A program made the position numbers and the translations under genes. DNA of 42,017 nt from a virus. The notes under the pieces are model-generated. The model saw only the letters and a list, made by a program, of their open reading frames with translations, had not been told where the DNA came from and searched no databases. Shown here piece by piece: positions 31,350-38,433 of the stretch. The stretch covers positions 1 to 42,017 of the IMG/VR virus record IMGVR_UViG_3300020453_000046; one strand, written 5' to 3'. Every line of letters begins with the position of its first letter. The stretch's first letter is position 1.

Positions 31350-32015
31350 TTAAAATTCAGAGTCAGGTTCTAATGCGATCCAATACTTAACAGGTTTGTT
31401 CCTGTTTACAAAATGACTAATCTTTTGTTGAGATATTGCAACATCATAGTCATCACCAATAATTTTTAAGTTTTCTGCTTTGAAATAAGCATTAAACTTC
31501 TTATCAGTTTCACCTATGATTTCAGAATAATCATTTGAAGATTTGTTTTTCTTATCTGTAGCAACCAATTTAATGTTTTTGCCATCACCTACAACTGCTA
31601 CATCTGGTAAATTTAGTGTAGTAATTGCTCTTTGTAATCTAGCAAAGTCTTCTTTTTTCAATGTAAAAGATACATACTGATCTGGCATATTGATTGCTTT
31701 TGTTGGTGCAACAATAACTGATTTGTCAGCAAAGAAATATTTAATTGATTGTTTATTATTTGCGGATGCTATAGTTACATTTGATCCACCATTAAATTTT
31801 AAAGCAGGTTTTTCAAATAACTCAACTGCTCTTAAAAATTCTGGTAAGTCATATATAGCAAACTCACTATCAAACTTCTCCGTCACCTCTGCTTCTGCCA
31901 AGATGTTTTTCATTGTGGAGATTGTTTGAATTGTATTTCCAGGTTTAACTAGAATATTCTGGTTAATATCTGAAAAGTTTTTTAACACCGATAAAGTGTC
32001 TGTTGTTATGTTCAT
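31350..32015 (-). CDS. 45: sliding clamp (T4 gp45-like)
   Basis: 221 aa, near T4 gp45 (228). Two-domain beta-clamp with DTLSVLKNFSDINQNILVKPG at the N-terminus and a C-terminal part ending KYWIALEPDSEF. It tethers polymerase and also activates gp55-dependent late transcription, so it links replication to the TATAAATA promoters seen here. Ribosome site AAGGAG ten bases upstream; its own promoter lies at 32051-32079. Confidence 0.94.
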   Translation of the reverse strand: MNITTDTLSVLKNFSDINQNILVKPGNTIQTISTMKNILAEAEVTEKFDSEFAIYDLPEFLRAVELFEKPALKFNGGSNVTIASANNKQSIKYFFADKSVIVAPTKAINMPDQYVSFTLKKEDFARLQRAITTLNLPDVAVVGDGKNIKLVATDKKNKSSNDYSEIIGETDKKFNAYFKAENLKIIGDDYDVAISQQKISHFVNRNKPVKYWIALEPDSEF

Positions 32016-32050
32016 AATATATTCACTCCTTCATTAATATAATAGACTTC

Positions 32051-32079
32051 ATCTTATCACAAACAGGCGAGGAAGTCAA
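32051..32079 (-). promoter_or_regulatory. sigma70-type promoter of the gp45-44-62-regA operon
   Basis: TTGACT at 32074-32079, 17-base spacer, TAAGAT at 32051-32056 with TG one base before it (extended -10). Predicted start about 30 bases before the gp45 ATG. The -35 lies in the loop of the hairpin at 32065-32092. Confidence 0.65.
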
Positions 32080-32092
32080 TGCTGCCTCGCCT
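32065..32092 (-). terminator. hairpin after hsp20 with the next -35 box in its loop
   Basis: AGGCGAGG (32065-32072) pairs with CCTCGCCT (32085-32092), an 8-bp GC-rich stem with a 12-base loop that contains TTGACT. It begins 13 bases after the hsp20 stop. The U-tract after it is poor (GTTTGTG). Acts as a transcript end or barrier in hsp20 mRNA and overlaps the gp45 promoter in DNA. Confidence 0.6.
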
Positions 32093-32105
32093 ATGTGCGT
32101 TTAAA

Positions 32106-32555
32106 CTACTTGATTTTAATAGTTCTTGCCTTCTTATGTTCTGGAATTACTCTCTCCATAGACACTATTAGAAGACCATCTTTCAGTTCAGCACCTTTGA
32201 TTTCTACCTCATCAGCGATTGTGAAAGACTTTGTAAACATTCTTTTAGCGATACCTTTATGAAGTACGCCATCGTTATCCTCAACTTCCTTTTCTTCTTT
32301 GTCTTTTACAGACTTGATAGTTAGGATGCTGTTTTCAAACGATACATCTACATCTTTTTTACCATACCCTGCAAGTGCCACTTGTATATCATAAGTGTAC
32401 TTACCTGTCTTAATTATGTTGTATGGTGGATAGTTAGGAACATTTATAGAATCATATTGATGATTGAACATTGACTCAAAGTGGTCAAATACATCATCAA
32501 ATCCTACTGATAATGGTCTTAACTGATTAAAAATTGAAATTGCTTTATTGGTCAT
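32106..32555 (-). CDS. Hsp20/alpha-crystallin small heat-shock protein
   Basis: 149 aa. Alpha-crystallin domain (about 35-130): YPPYNIIKTGKYTYDIQVAL, AGYGKKDVDVSFENSILTI (the A-G-x-x-K-x-D core), GIAKRMFTKSFTIADEVE and LKDGLLIVSMERVIP. It ends TIKIK, a short I-x-I-like tail. It is an ATP-independent holdase. T4-like marine phages commonly carry it, apparently for virion assembly under stress. Very strong AGGAGG ribosome site and the most elaborate upstream region in the window. Confidence 0.96.
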   Translation of the reverse strand: MTNKAISIFNQLRPLSVGFDDVFDHFESMFNHQYDSINVPNYPPYNIIKTGKYTYDIQVALAGYGKKDVDVSFENSILTIKSVKDKEEKEVEDNDGVLHKGIAKRMFTKSFTIADEVEIKGAELKDGLLIVSMERVIPEHKKARTIKIK

Positions 32556-32591
32556 AAAAACCTCCTTTGTTTAAGCGAGTTTCATTTTGTA

Positions 32592-32609
32592 GAACCCATT
32601 ATGGCGTTC
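32592..32609 (-). repeat. hairpin in hsp20 leader
   Basis: GAACCCATTATGGCGTTC read on the plus strand folds to a 7-bp stem with one bulged base and a 3-base loop, located 37 bases before the hsp20 ATG. It lies in the leader downstream of the late box and could affect translation. Confidence 0.5.
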
Positions 32610-32615
32610 TATTAT

Positions 32616-32647
32616 TATTTATATAATCATTATTATATAAATGTCAA
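32616..32647 (-). promoter_or_regulatory. overlapping early and late promoters of hsp20
   Basis: TTGACA at 32642-32647, an 18-base spacer and TATAAA at 32618-32623 form a sigma70-like promoter. The exact late box TATAAATA occupies 32616-32623, so the -10 and the late box are the same bases. 61 bases before the hsp20 ATG. Confidence 0.7.
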
Positions 32648-32685
32648 GCCACTTTTTTGTTTACGCAGTAAGTGGCAAACCTGCG
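32648..32685 (-). ncRNA. predicted H-type pseudoknot in the hsp20 upstream region
   Basis: On the transcribed strand: CGCAG (32685-32681), GTTT, GCCACTT (32676-32670), A, CTGCG (32668-32664), an A-rich linker of 9 bases, AAGTGGC (32654-32648). CGCAG pairs with CTGCG, and GCCACTT in its loop pairs with the downstream AAGTGGC. This gives two stems of 5 and 7 bp with an A-rich third loop, the layout of compact riboswitches such as SAM-II or preQ1 types. Family not identified. Transcribed only from the upstream late box or S21 read-through. Confidence 0.45.
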
Positions 32686-32695
32686 TTTTGCGACA

Positions 32696-32713
32696 CCGAC
32701 ATAATTTTGTCGG
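32696..32713 (-). repeat. 6-bp hairpin after rpsU
   Basis: CCGACA at 32696-32701 and TGTCGG at 32708-32713 with a 6-base AT loop, 66 bases after the S21 stop. It has no U-tract. Flanking TTTTGCGT (32765-32772) and ACGCAAAA (on the transcribed strand, 32724-32717) could pair around the late box region as well. Confidence 0.5.
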
Positions 32714-32753
32714 ATCTTTTGCGTGAGGACTTACGAATAGCCTCAACATTATA

Positions 32754-32761
32754 TATTTATA
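32754..32761 (-). promoter_or_regulatory. T4-type late promoter box upstream of the hsp20 leader
   Basis: Exact TATAAATA on the minus strand, 18 bases after the S21 stop and about 200 bases before the hsp20 ATG. A transcript from here would contain all the folded elements at 32592-32713. Confidence 0.6.
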
Positions 32762-32778
32762 TCACCAACGCAAAACTC

Positions 32779-32988
32779 TTAATATCCTCTTAATCGTTCT
32801 AATTTTTTCTTTAATTTTTTAACATTAGCAATATTCTCTTTCTTTTTTCTTCTCTTTTTAGCAGAAGGTTTTTCATAATATTGTCTTTCTCTTAACTCTT
32901 TTACTATGCCTTCTTTTTGGACTTTACGCTTTAACACACGCATAGCCTGTTCAACATTGCCTTTTCTAACTTCAATAGTTATACTCAA
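32779..32988 (-). CDS. rpsU: ribosomal protein bS21
   Basis: 69 aa. Typical bS21: ITIEVRKGNVEQAMRVLKRK, then KEGIVKELRERQYYEKPSAK and a basic RRKKK tail. Starts with TTG at 32988, set by a GGGAGGTG site 7 bases upstream; no ATG fits. bS21 sits near the anti-Shine-Dalgarno region of 16S rRNA and helps initiation. Phage copies can enter host ribosomes. Known in several marine phages, including pelagiphages. Followed by the long structured spacer before hsp20. Confidence 0.95.
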   Translation of the reverse strand: MSITIEVRKGNVEQAMRVLKRKVQKEGIVKELRERQYYEKPSAKKRRKKKENIANVKKLKKKLERLRGY

Positions 32989-33007
32989 ATCTTAACACCT
33001 CCCTTCA

Positions 33008-33343
33008 TCATAATGGTATCATACAATTACTACAAGCGAGTAATTCCTTTAAAATGCCTGTTAATAAAACTGCTGATAATATTGCATTTAAAAATATCAA
33101 TGCCCTATCGTGCCATAAAAATCCTACTAGTAACCAACCTACCGTACCCATAAAACTAAAATACAAATCAAACATATGTGATACATCTGCTGCTCTAAAG
33201 CAAACAGCAATCATTAACATAATACTTGCAATCCATTTTATATACCAAGATAAGTCACCTTTAGGTGTTATCTTCTTAAAGACTCTTGTAGAGTTTAATT
33301 CTTTTATCTTATCATCTAATTTTTTATATTGTTCTTTTACCAT
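33008..33343 (-). CDS. membrane protein, DUF6552-like
   Basis: 111 aa from the ATG at 33343 (the frame is open 28 codons upstream, but that part overlaps the preceding gene). After a charged N-terminus and FKKITPKGDLSWYIKW come three predicted membrane helices (about 44-62, 70-85, 90-107) with GWLLVGFLWHDRALIFLNA between. The pattern matches what I remember as DUF6552, common in marine myoviruses; function unknown. Its start overlaps the end of the upstream membrane gene. Confidence 0.75.
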   Translation of the reverse strand: MVKEQYKKLDDKIKELNSTRVFKKITPKGDLSWYIKWIASIMLMIAVCFRAADVSHMFDLYFSFMGTVGWLLVGFLWHDRALIFLNAILSAVLLTGILKELLACSNCMIPL

Positions 33344-33585
33344 TGAAATACATTCGCCATCATAATTAATATTAACATACCAGGTACTACTATACTTAAC
33401 GGCCAGAAATCTAGTAATTCTTTCCAACCCATTTTATCTTGTTTACTTTTATTTTTCACTTCTTTTTTTATCTCTCTCATTAAGTTATTAATAGGTTCAC
33501 CTTTTGAAAAATTTGGAAAACCTAATTCTTCACACATCATAACTTGATTATAAACTTGATGTAGTGTTTTCTTTTTTAAAGTCAA
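33337..33585 (-). CDS. small protein with C-terminal membrane helix
   Basis: 82 aa if translation starts at the TTG at 33585, which has an AAAGGGA site 8 bases upstream. The first ATG pair (33540/33537) has no ribosome site, and the open frame further upstream runs through the hairpin at 33607-33626. Body: TLHQVYNQVMMCEELGFPNF, basic helix, then one membrane helix (FWPLSIVVPGMLILIMMANV). Coupled to the DUF6552-like gene by overlap. Function unknown. Confidence 0.6.
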   Translation of the reverse strand: MTLKKKTLHQVYNQVMMCEELGFPNFSKGEPINNLMREIKKEVKNKSKQDKMGWKELLDFWPLSIVVPGMLILIMMANVFQW

Positions 33586-33606
33586 AGTGATAGTCCCTTT
33601 AAGGTC

Positions 33607-33626
33607 AGGCGTCTTTTCAGACGCCT
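33607..33626 (-). terminator. hairpin after the CobS-like gene
   Basis: AGGCGTC (33607-33613) and GACGCCT (33620-33626) with a 6-base loop, a perfect 7-bp GC-rich stem, 29 bases after the stop at 33656. No U-tract, so more likely a stabiliser or partial terminator. It separates the AAA+ gene from the small membrane genes. Confidence 0.6.
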
Positions 33627-33655
33627 TTCCTGGACTAACACTATGATTGATAGAT

Positions 33656-34864
33656 TTAGATAGCATTGGAATCATCTTCCTCGTCATCTGACTCACTATC
33701 ATTGTCTTCTATTTGTGATTCAAGTTCCGCCTTTTTCTGCGACTCAATTATTTGGTCAGCAGAAGCACCAGCGTCAACTTTAGTATATAACTCCACAAAA
33801 GAATTTTTTGTATCATCATCAAATCTATTAGTACACATTGTTATAGACTTCATCTTATTATTAAAGATGGCATATGCCTGTGTAATATGTACAAGTCTTC
33901 TTGTAGATATAATCTCGTCAACACCACCGTCAAAGTAGGTTTTTCTAATTACATCTGCCCAAGTAGTTAACTTGTCAATAAATTTGACATCTGATTTACC
34001 ATAAGATTTTAAAGTATTATTTAAAATCTTTTTTTCAATCGCAACAGAAGGATATTTCTGTTCAAAAGTTACTGGAAATCTTTCCAGAAACGCCTCGTTA
34101 AGAACATTAGTACCGATAAACTTGCCGTCTTCGGATCCTTGCCCTTTAGTATTGGCAGTAGCGATTACATTGAAACCAGATTTAGGTTGTACCCATTTGT
34201 TAATCTTCTTAACAAAGATACCTGAACCTTCAAGGACTGGTTGTAAACACATTATCTTATTACTTGCAAGGTCAATCTCGTCAAGTAAAAGAACAGCGCC
34301 TCTCTCCATTGCCTCAATGATCGGACCATTAGACCAAACCGTTTGTCCGTCTTTAAGTCTGAAACCACCAAGCAAATCGTCCTCGTCTGTTTCAATTGTT
34401 ATGTTAACTCTAATTAGTTCTCTTTTCAAATCAGCACACGCCTGAGTCACCGCCAGAGTTTTACCGTTACCAGAGAGACCAGTAAGAAACACAGGATAAA
34501 ATCTATTAGATTTAATAATTGATTTTACATCTGGAAAGTTACCGAAACTTACAAAGTTTTTATCCTTGTTAGGAACAACATTGTCCGTTAGAGTAGAAAC
34601 GATATAAGCCGCCTCTTTTTTAGTTGTAGGTTTTACAACTTTCTCCATAGTAGTTGGTTTTGAAACATCTGTATCTGAACCAGATGGCATTTTGAATAGA
34701 CCTTTTGAAATTTTAAGGTCTTTATTAGACACTAACCATTGTGGAAAAGAAACTTTGTGTTTCTTCTCAACTTCAACAAGTTGTGTCCTAGTGATTTCTT
34801 TAATATCACCAAACTCTTTATAGCATAGTTCTATAAAGTTTCTTTGTTTATCATTTAACAACAT
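33656..34864 (-). CDS. cobS: MoxR/CobS-type AAA+ ATPase
   Basis: 402 aa. Walker A GLSGNGKT (129-136), Walker B GAVLLLDEIDLA (about 189-200), sensor NVIATANTKGQG (about 236-247), arginine-finger region EAFLERFPV (about 264-272), and an acidic low-complexity tail. CobS is the ATPase part of the aerobic cobaltochelatase; T4-like cyanophages carry a CobS. The neighbouring VWA/metalloprotease gene makes a MoxR-VWA chaperone pair the better reading: AAA+ ring acting with a MIDAS protein on a client. Literal cobalamin synthesis is not supported, since no CobN or other cob gene is visible. Confidence 0.9.
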   Translation of the reverse strand: MLLNDKQRNFIELCYKEFGDIKEITRTQLVEVEKKHKVSFPQWLVSNKDLKISKGLFKMPSGSDTDVSKPTTMEKVVKPTTKKEAAYIVSTLTDNVVPNKDKNFVSFGNFPDVKSIIKSNRFYPVFLTGLSGNGKTLAVTQACADLKRELIRVNITIETDEDDLLGGFRLKDGQTVWSNGPIIEAMERGAVLLLDEIDLASNKIMCLQPVLEGSGIFVKKINKWVQPKSGFNVIATANTKGQGSEDGKFIGTNVLNEAFLERFPVTFEQKYPSVAIEKKILNNTLKSYGKSDVKFIDKLTTWADVIRKTYFDGGVDEIISTRRLVHITQAYAIFNNKMKSITMCTNRFDDDTKNSFVELYTKVDAGASADQIIESQKKAELESQIEDNDSESDDEEDDSNAI

Positions 34865-34965
34865 TATATTAGTCCTTTCTCAATTGTTGATAAGTATAGG
34901 CTATCATAGATCGACTCTAAAGTCAAGCAGTAATAACCTTTGTTTTTATTGATGTTTTTGTCCAT
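34864..34965 (-). CDS. possible 33-aa ORF between the CobT-like and CobS-like genes
   Basis: MDKNINKNKGYYCLTLESIY... begins two bases after the CobT-like stop and ends in TAATG overlap with the CobS-like start, filling the 102-base gap exactly. It runs through the 34898-34926 promoter. An AAGG site lies about 10 bases upstream. No recognisable content; may be a coupling peptide or chance. Confidence 0.3.
   Translation of the reverse strand: MDKNINKNKGYYCLTLESIYDSLYLSTIEKGLI
34898..34926 (-). promoter_or_regulatory. sigma70-like promoter of the CobS-like gene
   Basis: TTGACT at 34921-34926, 17 bases, TAGCCT at 34898-34903 with TG one base upstream. The -10 is weak; the upstream context AAGGTTATT-GCTTGACTTT nearly repeats that before the CobT-like gene. 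Small inverted repeat GACT-CTAA-AGTC (34913-34924) overlaps the -35. Confidence 0.5.
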
Positions 34966-34966
34966 A

Positions 34967-37255
34967 TTATGCAACCTTCTCAATAAATTTGTTTAAAAGC
35001 ACTCTGGAAGTGATTCTTCCTTTCATACTCTTACTGAATAAAGATTTAATCTTACCAGTTTTCATAGTATCATTAATACCATCTAAATCAGTATTCTCAA
35101 CTTTCATATCTTTAGCATTAACAATATAATAATCATCATAACCTTTTTGAGGTACAGCACATACCTTCTCTTTATTAAATTTACTTCTATTCTGTAAATA
35201 AATTTGTTCTCTTTTAGTATAATCTCTTATATGTTGAGGTCTAAAATACATATCAGTTTCCCACCTTCTTATTCTTTTAACTAGATAGAAACCAATAGTA
35301 GTAATATTGTGGTAATTTCTTAACATATTTAATAGAGTACCTGTAATACCAGTTGATCTATAACCATAAAATTCATCTTTAACGGAATGATATTTCTTTT
35401 TATATATCATAACATCTGTACTACCTTGATTTTCAGGATGTGTACCAATCATTTGTTTTGATTCTGGATCATATGTCATTGTTTCTGAACAACCATAATT
35501 ACCACCACCATCAGTTAAAGTAATTAAATTCATTTTTTCAATCTTGTATTTGTTTTTAAATAAAGGTACTAATTTTAACATAACAATTAATGCCTCATTT
35601 AAAGGTGTAGAACCTAGATAATACTCACTAGGTATATGTACTGATTCAGGTCTATCAAAAGCAAACGGATCTCTATTACTTCTCCAACAATATCTAGTTT
35701 CATAATACAATGCCAAGTGATATAGATACATTAAAGACTCATCTAATTTTTGTTTTTTAAGTTTATGACTTGCAACATTAACTAGTTTAATTTTATCTAT
35801 TCCCATATCACCGTGTTTGTATTTAAAGTTTTTACTTCTTCTACAAGAATAATCTTCATCTTTTTTATCCATTTCACTAGAAAAGAAATATAACTCAAAA
35901 GGTATATTTGTTTTTTGACAAAATGATACTAATTGAATTGTTTGTTGTACCGTTTTAAAAATGGTATCACTCATACTACCTGACCAATCTAACAACATCA
36001 TCATACCGTGGTTTTTAGCGTCTGGTAATATAGTTAATCTTTTAAATATATCTTCATTAAATTTATAACTATGTAATTTAAGAGGATCAATAGTACCTGT
36101 TTTATCTTGTGTTGATCTCTTATAAGCAGTTGCCGCCTTTTTCATTTCAAATTCTTTAACTAGATACATTATAGTTTTTTTAGAATCATTAATAAACTTT
36201 TTATATTCTTTTTTAAGATAAGGTAAATATGTCTTAGCAGTTGCCTTATCAGAAATAAATGTTGCTTTCATATCATTAATAAAATCTTTATTTGAATGGA
36301 TAACTTTATCTAATATAGGTTCTGGAATTGATCTATAATAATAACTATTACTTGTATCTAATAATTTTTCTTTATGACCTTCAAAGTGATTATTAGTAAT
36401 AGATGAAAGTGGCATATCACCACCAGCACCTACTTCACCACCACCTGAATTATTGTCTTCATCTTTGGCAGTCTTATCACCTACAGCAGGTTTATCTTGT
36501 TTTGATTCTGATTCTGTTTTACCTTCTTCGCCGTCTTGTTTATCTTTAGACTCATTATCTTTATTATCATCTTTGTTACCATCACCATCAATATCTTTAC
36601 TATCTTTTGAATCGTTTTCTTTATTCTTTAAATCATAGTTTTCAACTAATATGTGATTATCAAAATCAGGTAATTTTTTCATCTTCTTAACTTCTTTTTT
36701 CTGCCAATCTAATAGTTCTTTAGCAAGTTTAACTACATCATTAAAAGTTTTTAATGCGTCAACTCTTTTTAACCATATACTATCAGCAGTTGAAAAGTTA
36801 AATAGTAATTTTTTTGAAGACTTATAAAAGATATTAATTTTATCAATTAACATTAAGTCTTTATCATAATCTTTATCTTTAAGACCAAAGAAATTTTGTC
36901 TGTTAAGTATTTCAAAACCATTTAGATAGTTATTGATAACACCTGGATATTTCTTTTGTATTTTTGCGTCAATTCTACAATCTTCTAATACATTAACATA
37001 TGATCTTAACTCATTATCATCAGCAATTCTTTTCCAACCATTAGTCGGTGTAAATAAAGCGTGAGCACATTCGTGTGCTACTAACATATCAGTTACATCT
37101 TTTGAATCTGTTTTGAATATTGGTAAAGTAAGTATTCTATTGACTACATCAAACGAAGCAGTCTTTACATTATTTTGTTGAACCGTAATGTTTTCGGTTG
37201 CAAGTAGTTTTGCTAATTGTGATTTTGAATCTATATTAAGTGTATCTTTGTCCAT
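34967..37255 (-). CDS. zinc-metalloprotease-like plus VWA protein (CobT-like)
   Basis: 762 aa. The N-terminal domain has HECAHALF (61-68), a HExxH zincin motif, with NVLEDCRID (88-96) providing the likely third ligand. A very acidic, repeat-like linker (about 210-285) joins it to a C-terminal VWA domain with MIDAS LLDWSGSMSD (421-430; D423, S425, S427), then a TDGGGNYG loop (about 575). Viral CobT-like proteins have this architecture. It probably works with the AAA+ partner downstream. Cutting or remodelling of a protein client is inferred. Own promoter 37265-37293; very short leader. Confidence 0.85.
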   Translation of the reverse strand: MDKDTLNIDSKSQLAKLLATENITVQQNNVKTASFDVVNRILTLPIFKTDSKDVTDMLVAHECAHALFTPTNGWKRIADDNELRSYVNVLEDCRIDAKIQKKYPGVINNYLNGFEILNRQNFFGLKDKDYDKDLMLIDKINIFYKSSKKLLFNFSTADSIWLKRVDALKTFNDVVKLAKELLDWQKKEVKKMKKLPDFDNHILVENYDLKNKENDSKDSKDIDGDGNKDDNKDNESKDKQDGEEGKTESESKQDKPAVGDKTAKDEDNNSGGGEVGAGGDMPLSSITNNHFEGHKEKLLDTSNSYYYRSIPEPILDKVIHSNKDFINDMKATFISDKATAKTYLPYLKKEYKKFINDSKKTIMYLVKEFEMKKAATAYKRSTQDKTGTIDPLKLHSYKFNEDIFKRLTILPDAKNHGMMMLLDWSGSMSDTIFKTVQQTIQLVSFCQKTNIPFELYFFSSEMDKKDEDYSCRRSKNFKYKHGDMGIDKIKLVNVASHKLKKQKLDESLMYLYHLALYYETRYCWRSNRDPFAFDRPESVHIPSEYYLGSTPLNEALIVMLKLVPLFKNKYKIEKMNLITLTDGGGNYGCSETMTYDPESKQMIGTHPENQGSTDVMIYKKKYHSVKDEFYGYRSTGITGTLLNMLRNYHNITTIGFYLVKRIRRWETDMYFRPQHIRDYTKREQIYLQNRSKFNKEKVCAVPQKGYDDYYIVNAKDMKVENTDLDGINDTMKTGKIKSLFSKSMKGRITSRVLLNKFIEKVA

Positions 37256-37264
37256 ATACTCTAT

Positions 37265-37293
37265 ATGCTAGGACATTTTCACTTAAAAGTCAA
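37265..37293 (-). promoter_or_regulatory. sigma70-like promoter of the CobT-like gene
   Basis: TTGACT at 37288-37293, 17 bases, TAGCAT at 37265-37270. Predicted start only a few bases before the ATG at 37255, implying a near-leaderless mRNA or an upstream start. The -35 region overlaps the palindrome ACTTAAAAGT. Context AAGGTTATT...GCTTGACTTT is shared with the CobS-like promoter. Confidence 0.45.
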
Positions 37294-37350
37294 GCGTTAA
37301 ATAACCTTGATTTTACTAGTTTTTTGAAGATTAATGTTCTCTTTTTGTTC

Positions 37351-38433
37351 TTATTTCGTAAAAATAAAGGTAGGTTCAAACTTTCTACCTGGTAGATTCG
37401 GTCTCTCAAACTTACCTAGATAACGATTCTCTTGTTTCTTTTCTTCTAAATTGCCATCTAAATTAAGATATTCTGAAGTACCTTGTTGTGTAGATAATGA
37501 TAACCACCAAGTATCTGTATGTTTAAAACCTACATCTAGTGCTAGTTGTACCGTGTCTTCTTCAAATGTTTTATATTGTTTTGTGTTAGCAACATTTAAT
37601 GCTAATTTTTTACCTGTTTTTAATCCTTTGTATGCGTTAGCAATAGTCTGTTTTAAAAACTTCTCTTTCCACATATCACTTGTATTAAACTTAATACTTG
37701 ATTGTTCAGGTTCATCGCCATATGCTTCCCAACCAAAGTAAGGTGGACTTGTAAATACAAAGTCTAAACTCTCATCTTCAGGTATATAAGTTTCACTACC
37801 TTGTCTTAATAATGTATATGATTTATGTTTATGACCATACATATCTCTTATTTGTTCTAATCCTTTATATGTAGGAATACAAGGATCAGTACCTATATAA
37901 TTTACACCAGCAGCGATTGCCCCTAATAAACGACCACCATAACCCATACTAGGATCCCATACCGTACCAGCAGATGTACCTTCTAGTGGACTATCTTTAT
38001 CTACAAAAATATCATATAAAGAAGCGGCAGCAGTTGGTCTAAAATTAGATACCATTTGAGTGCCAGAGTATCGTCTTAACATTGATCTCATATCTGAATC
38101 TGTTATAGAGTGTAGTTTTTTCTCTTTAAAGAAAGTACCTGAAAGTATCTTATTAATACCTTTAGTTAAATGTTTTTCATCATTCCATATTTCCATAGGT
38201 GTCTTCATCTTGCCACACTTAATACCCCAAGCGTGTTCCATAAAAGACCAAGCAAGATTTAATCCGTGAGGTGATTGACCTATTACTTTATTCTCGTGGT
38301 CAACCATAGTATCTCGTTTAAATGATAACAATTGATTATAGATTTTGTTTCTCCACTTATCATCTTTAGGGTAATAGGGAAACCCTTTAGACTTTATTGT
38401 ATCGTGTGCTTCTTTTAGATTATAATTATCCAT
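37351..38433 (-). CDS. SPPY-type DNA amino-methyltransferase (paralogue)
   Basis: 360 aa from the ATG at 38433 (MDNYNLKEAHDTI), chosen because it overlaps the upstream stop by only 8 bases and follows ACGGA; the frame is open 24 codons further. Motif I WDPSMGYGGRLLGA (159-172), acidic IGTDPCIPTYKG (180-191) and motif IV TSPPYF (228-233). Same layout as the methyltransferase at 21699-22961 but shorter; the two are probably ancient paralogues. No restriction partner. Confidence 0.88.
   Translation of the reverse strand: MDNYNLKEAHDTIKSKGFPYYPKDDKWRNKIYNQLLSFKRDTMVDHENKVIGQSPHGLNLAWSFMEHAWGIKCGKMKTPMEIWNDEKHLTKGINKILSGTFFKEKKLHSITDSDMRSMLRRYSGTQMVSNFRPTAAASLYDIFVDKDSPLEGTSAGTVWDPSMGYGGRLLGAIAAGVNYIGTDPCIPTYKGLEQIRDMYGHKHKSYTLLRQGSETYIPEDESLDFVFTSPPYFGWEAYGDEPEQSSIKFNTSDMWKEKFLKQTIANAYKGLKTGKKLALNVANTKQYKTFEEDTVQLALDVGFKHTDTWWLSLSTQQGTSEYLNLDGNLEEKKQENRYLGKFERPNLPGRKFEPTFIFTK

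Noticed and set aside
32592-32772. tRNA or CRISPR in the hsp20 spacer
   Set aside because: The hairpins do not form a cloverleaf and no regular repeat-spacer pattern exists.
33656-37255. Cobalamin biosynthesis operon
   Set aside because: Only the ATPase-like and VWA-like parts occur, with an HExxH protease-like domain. No CobN or other cob genes.
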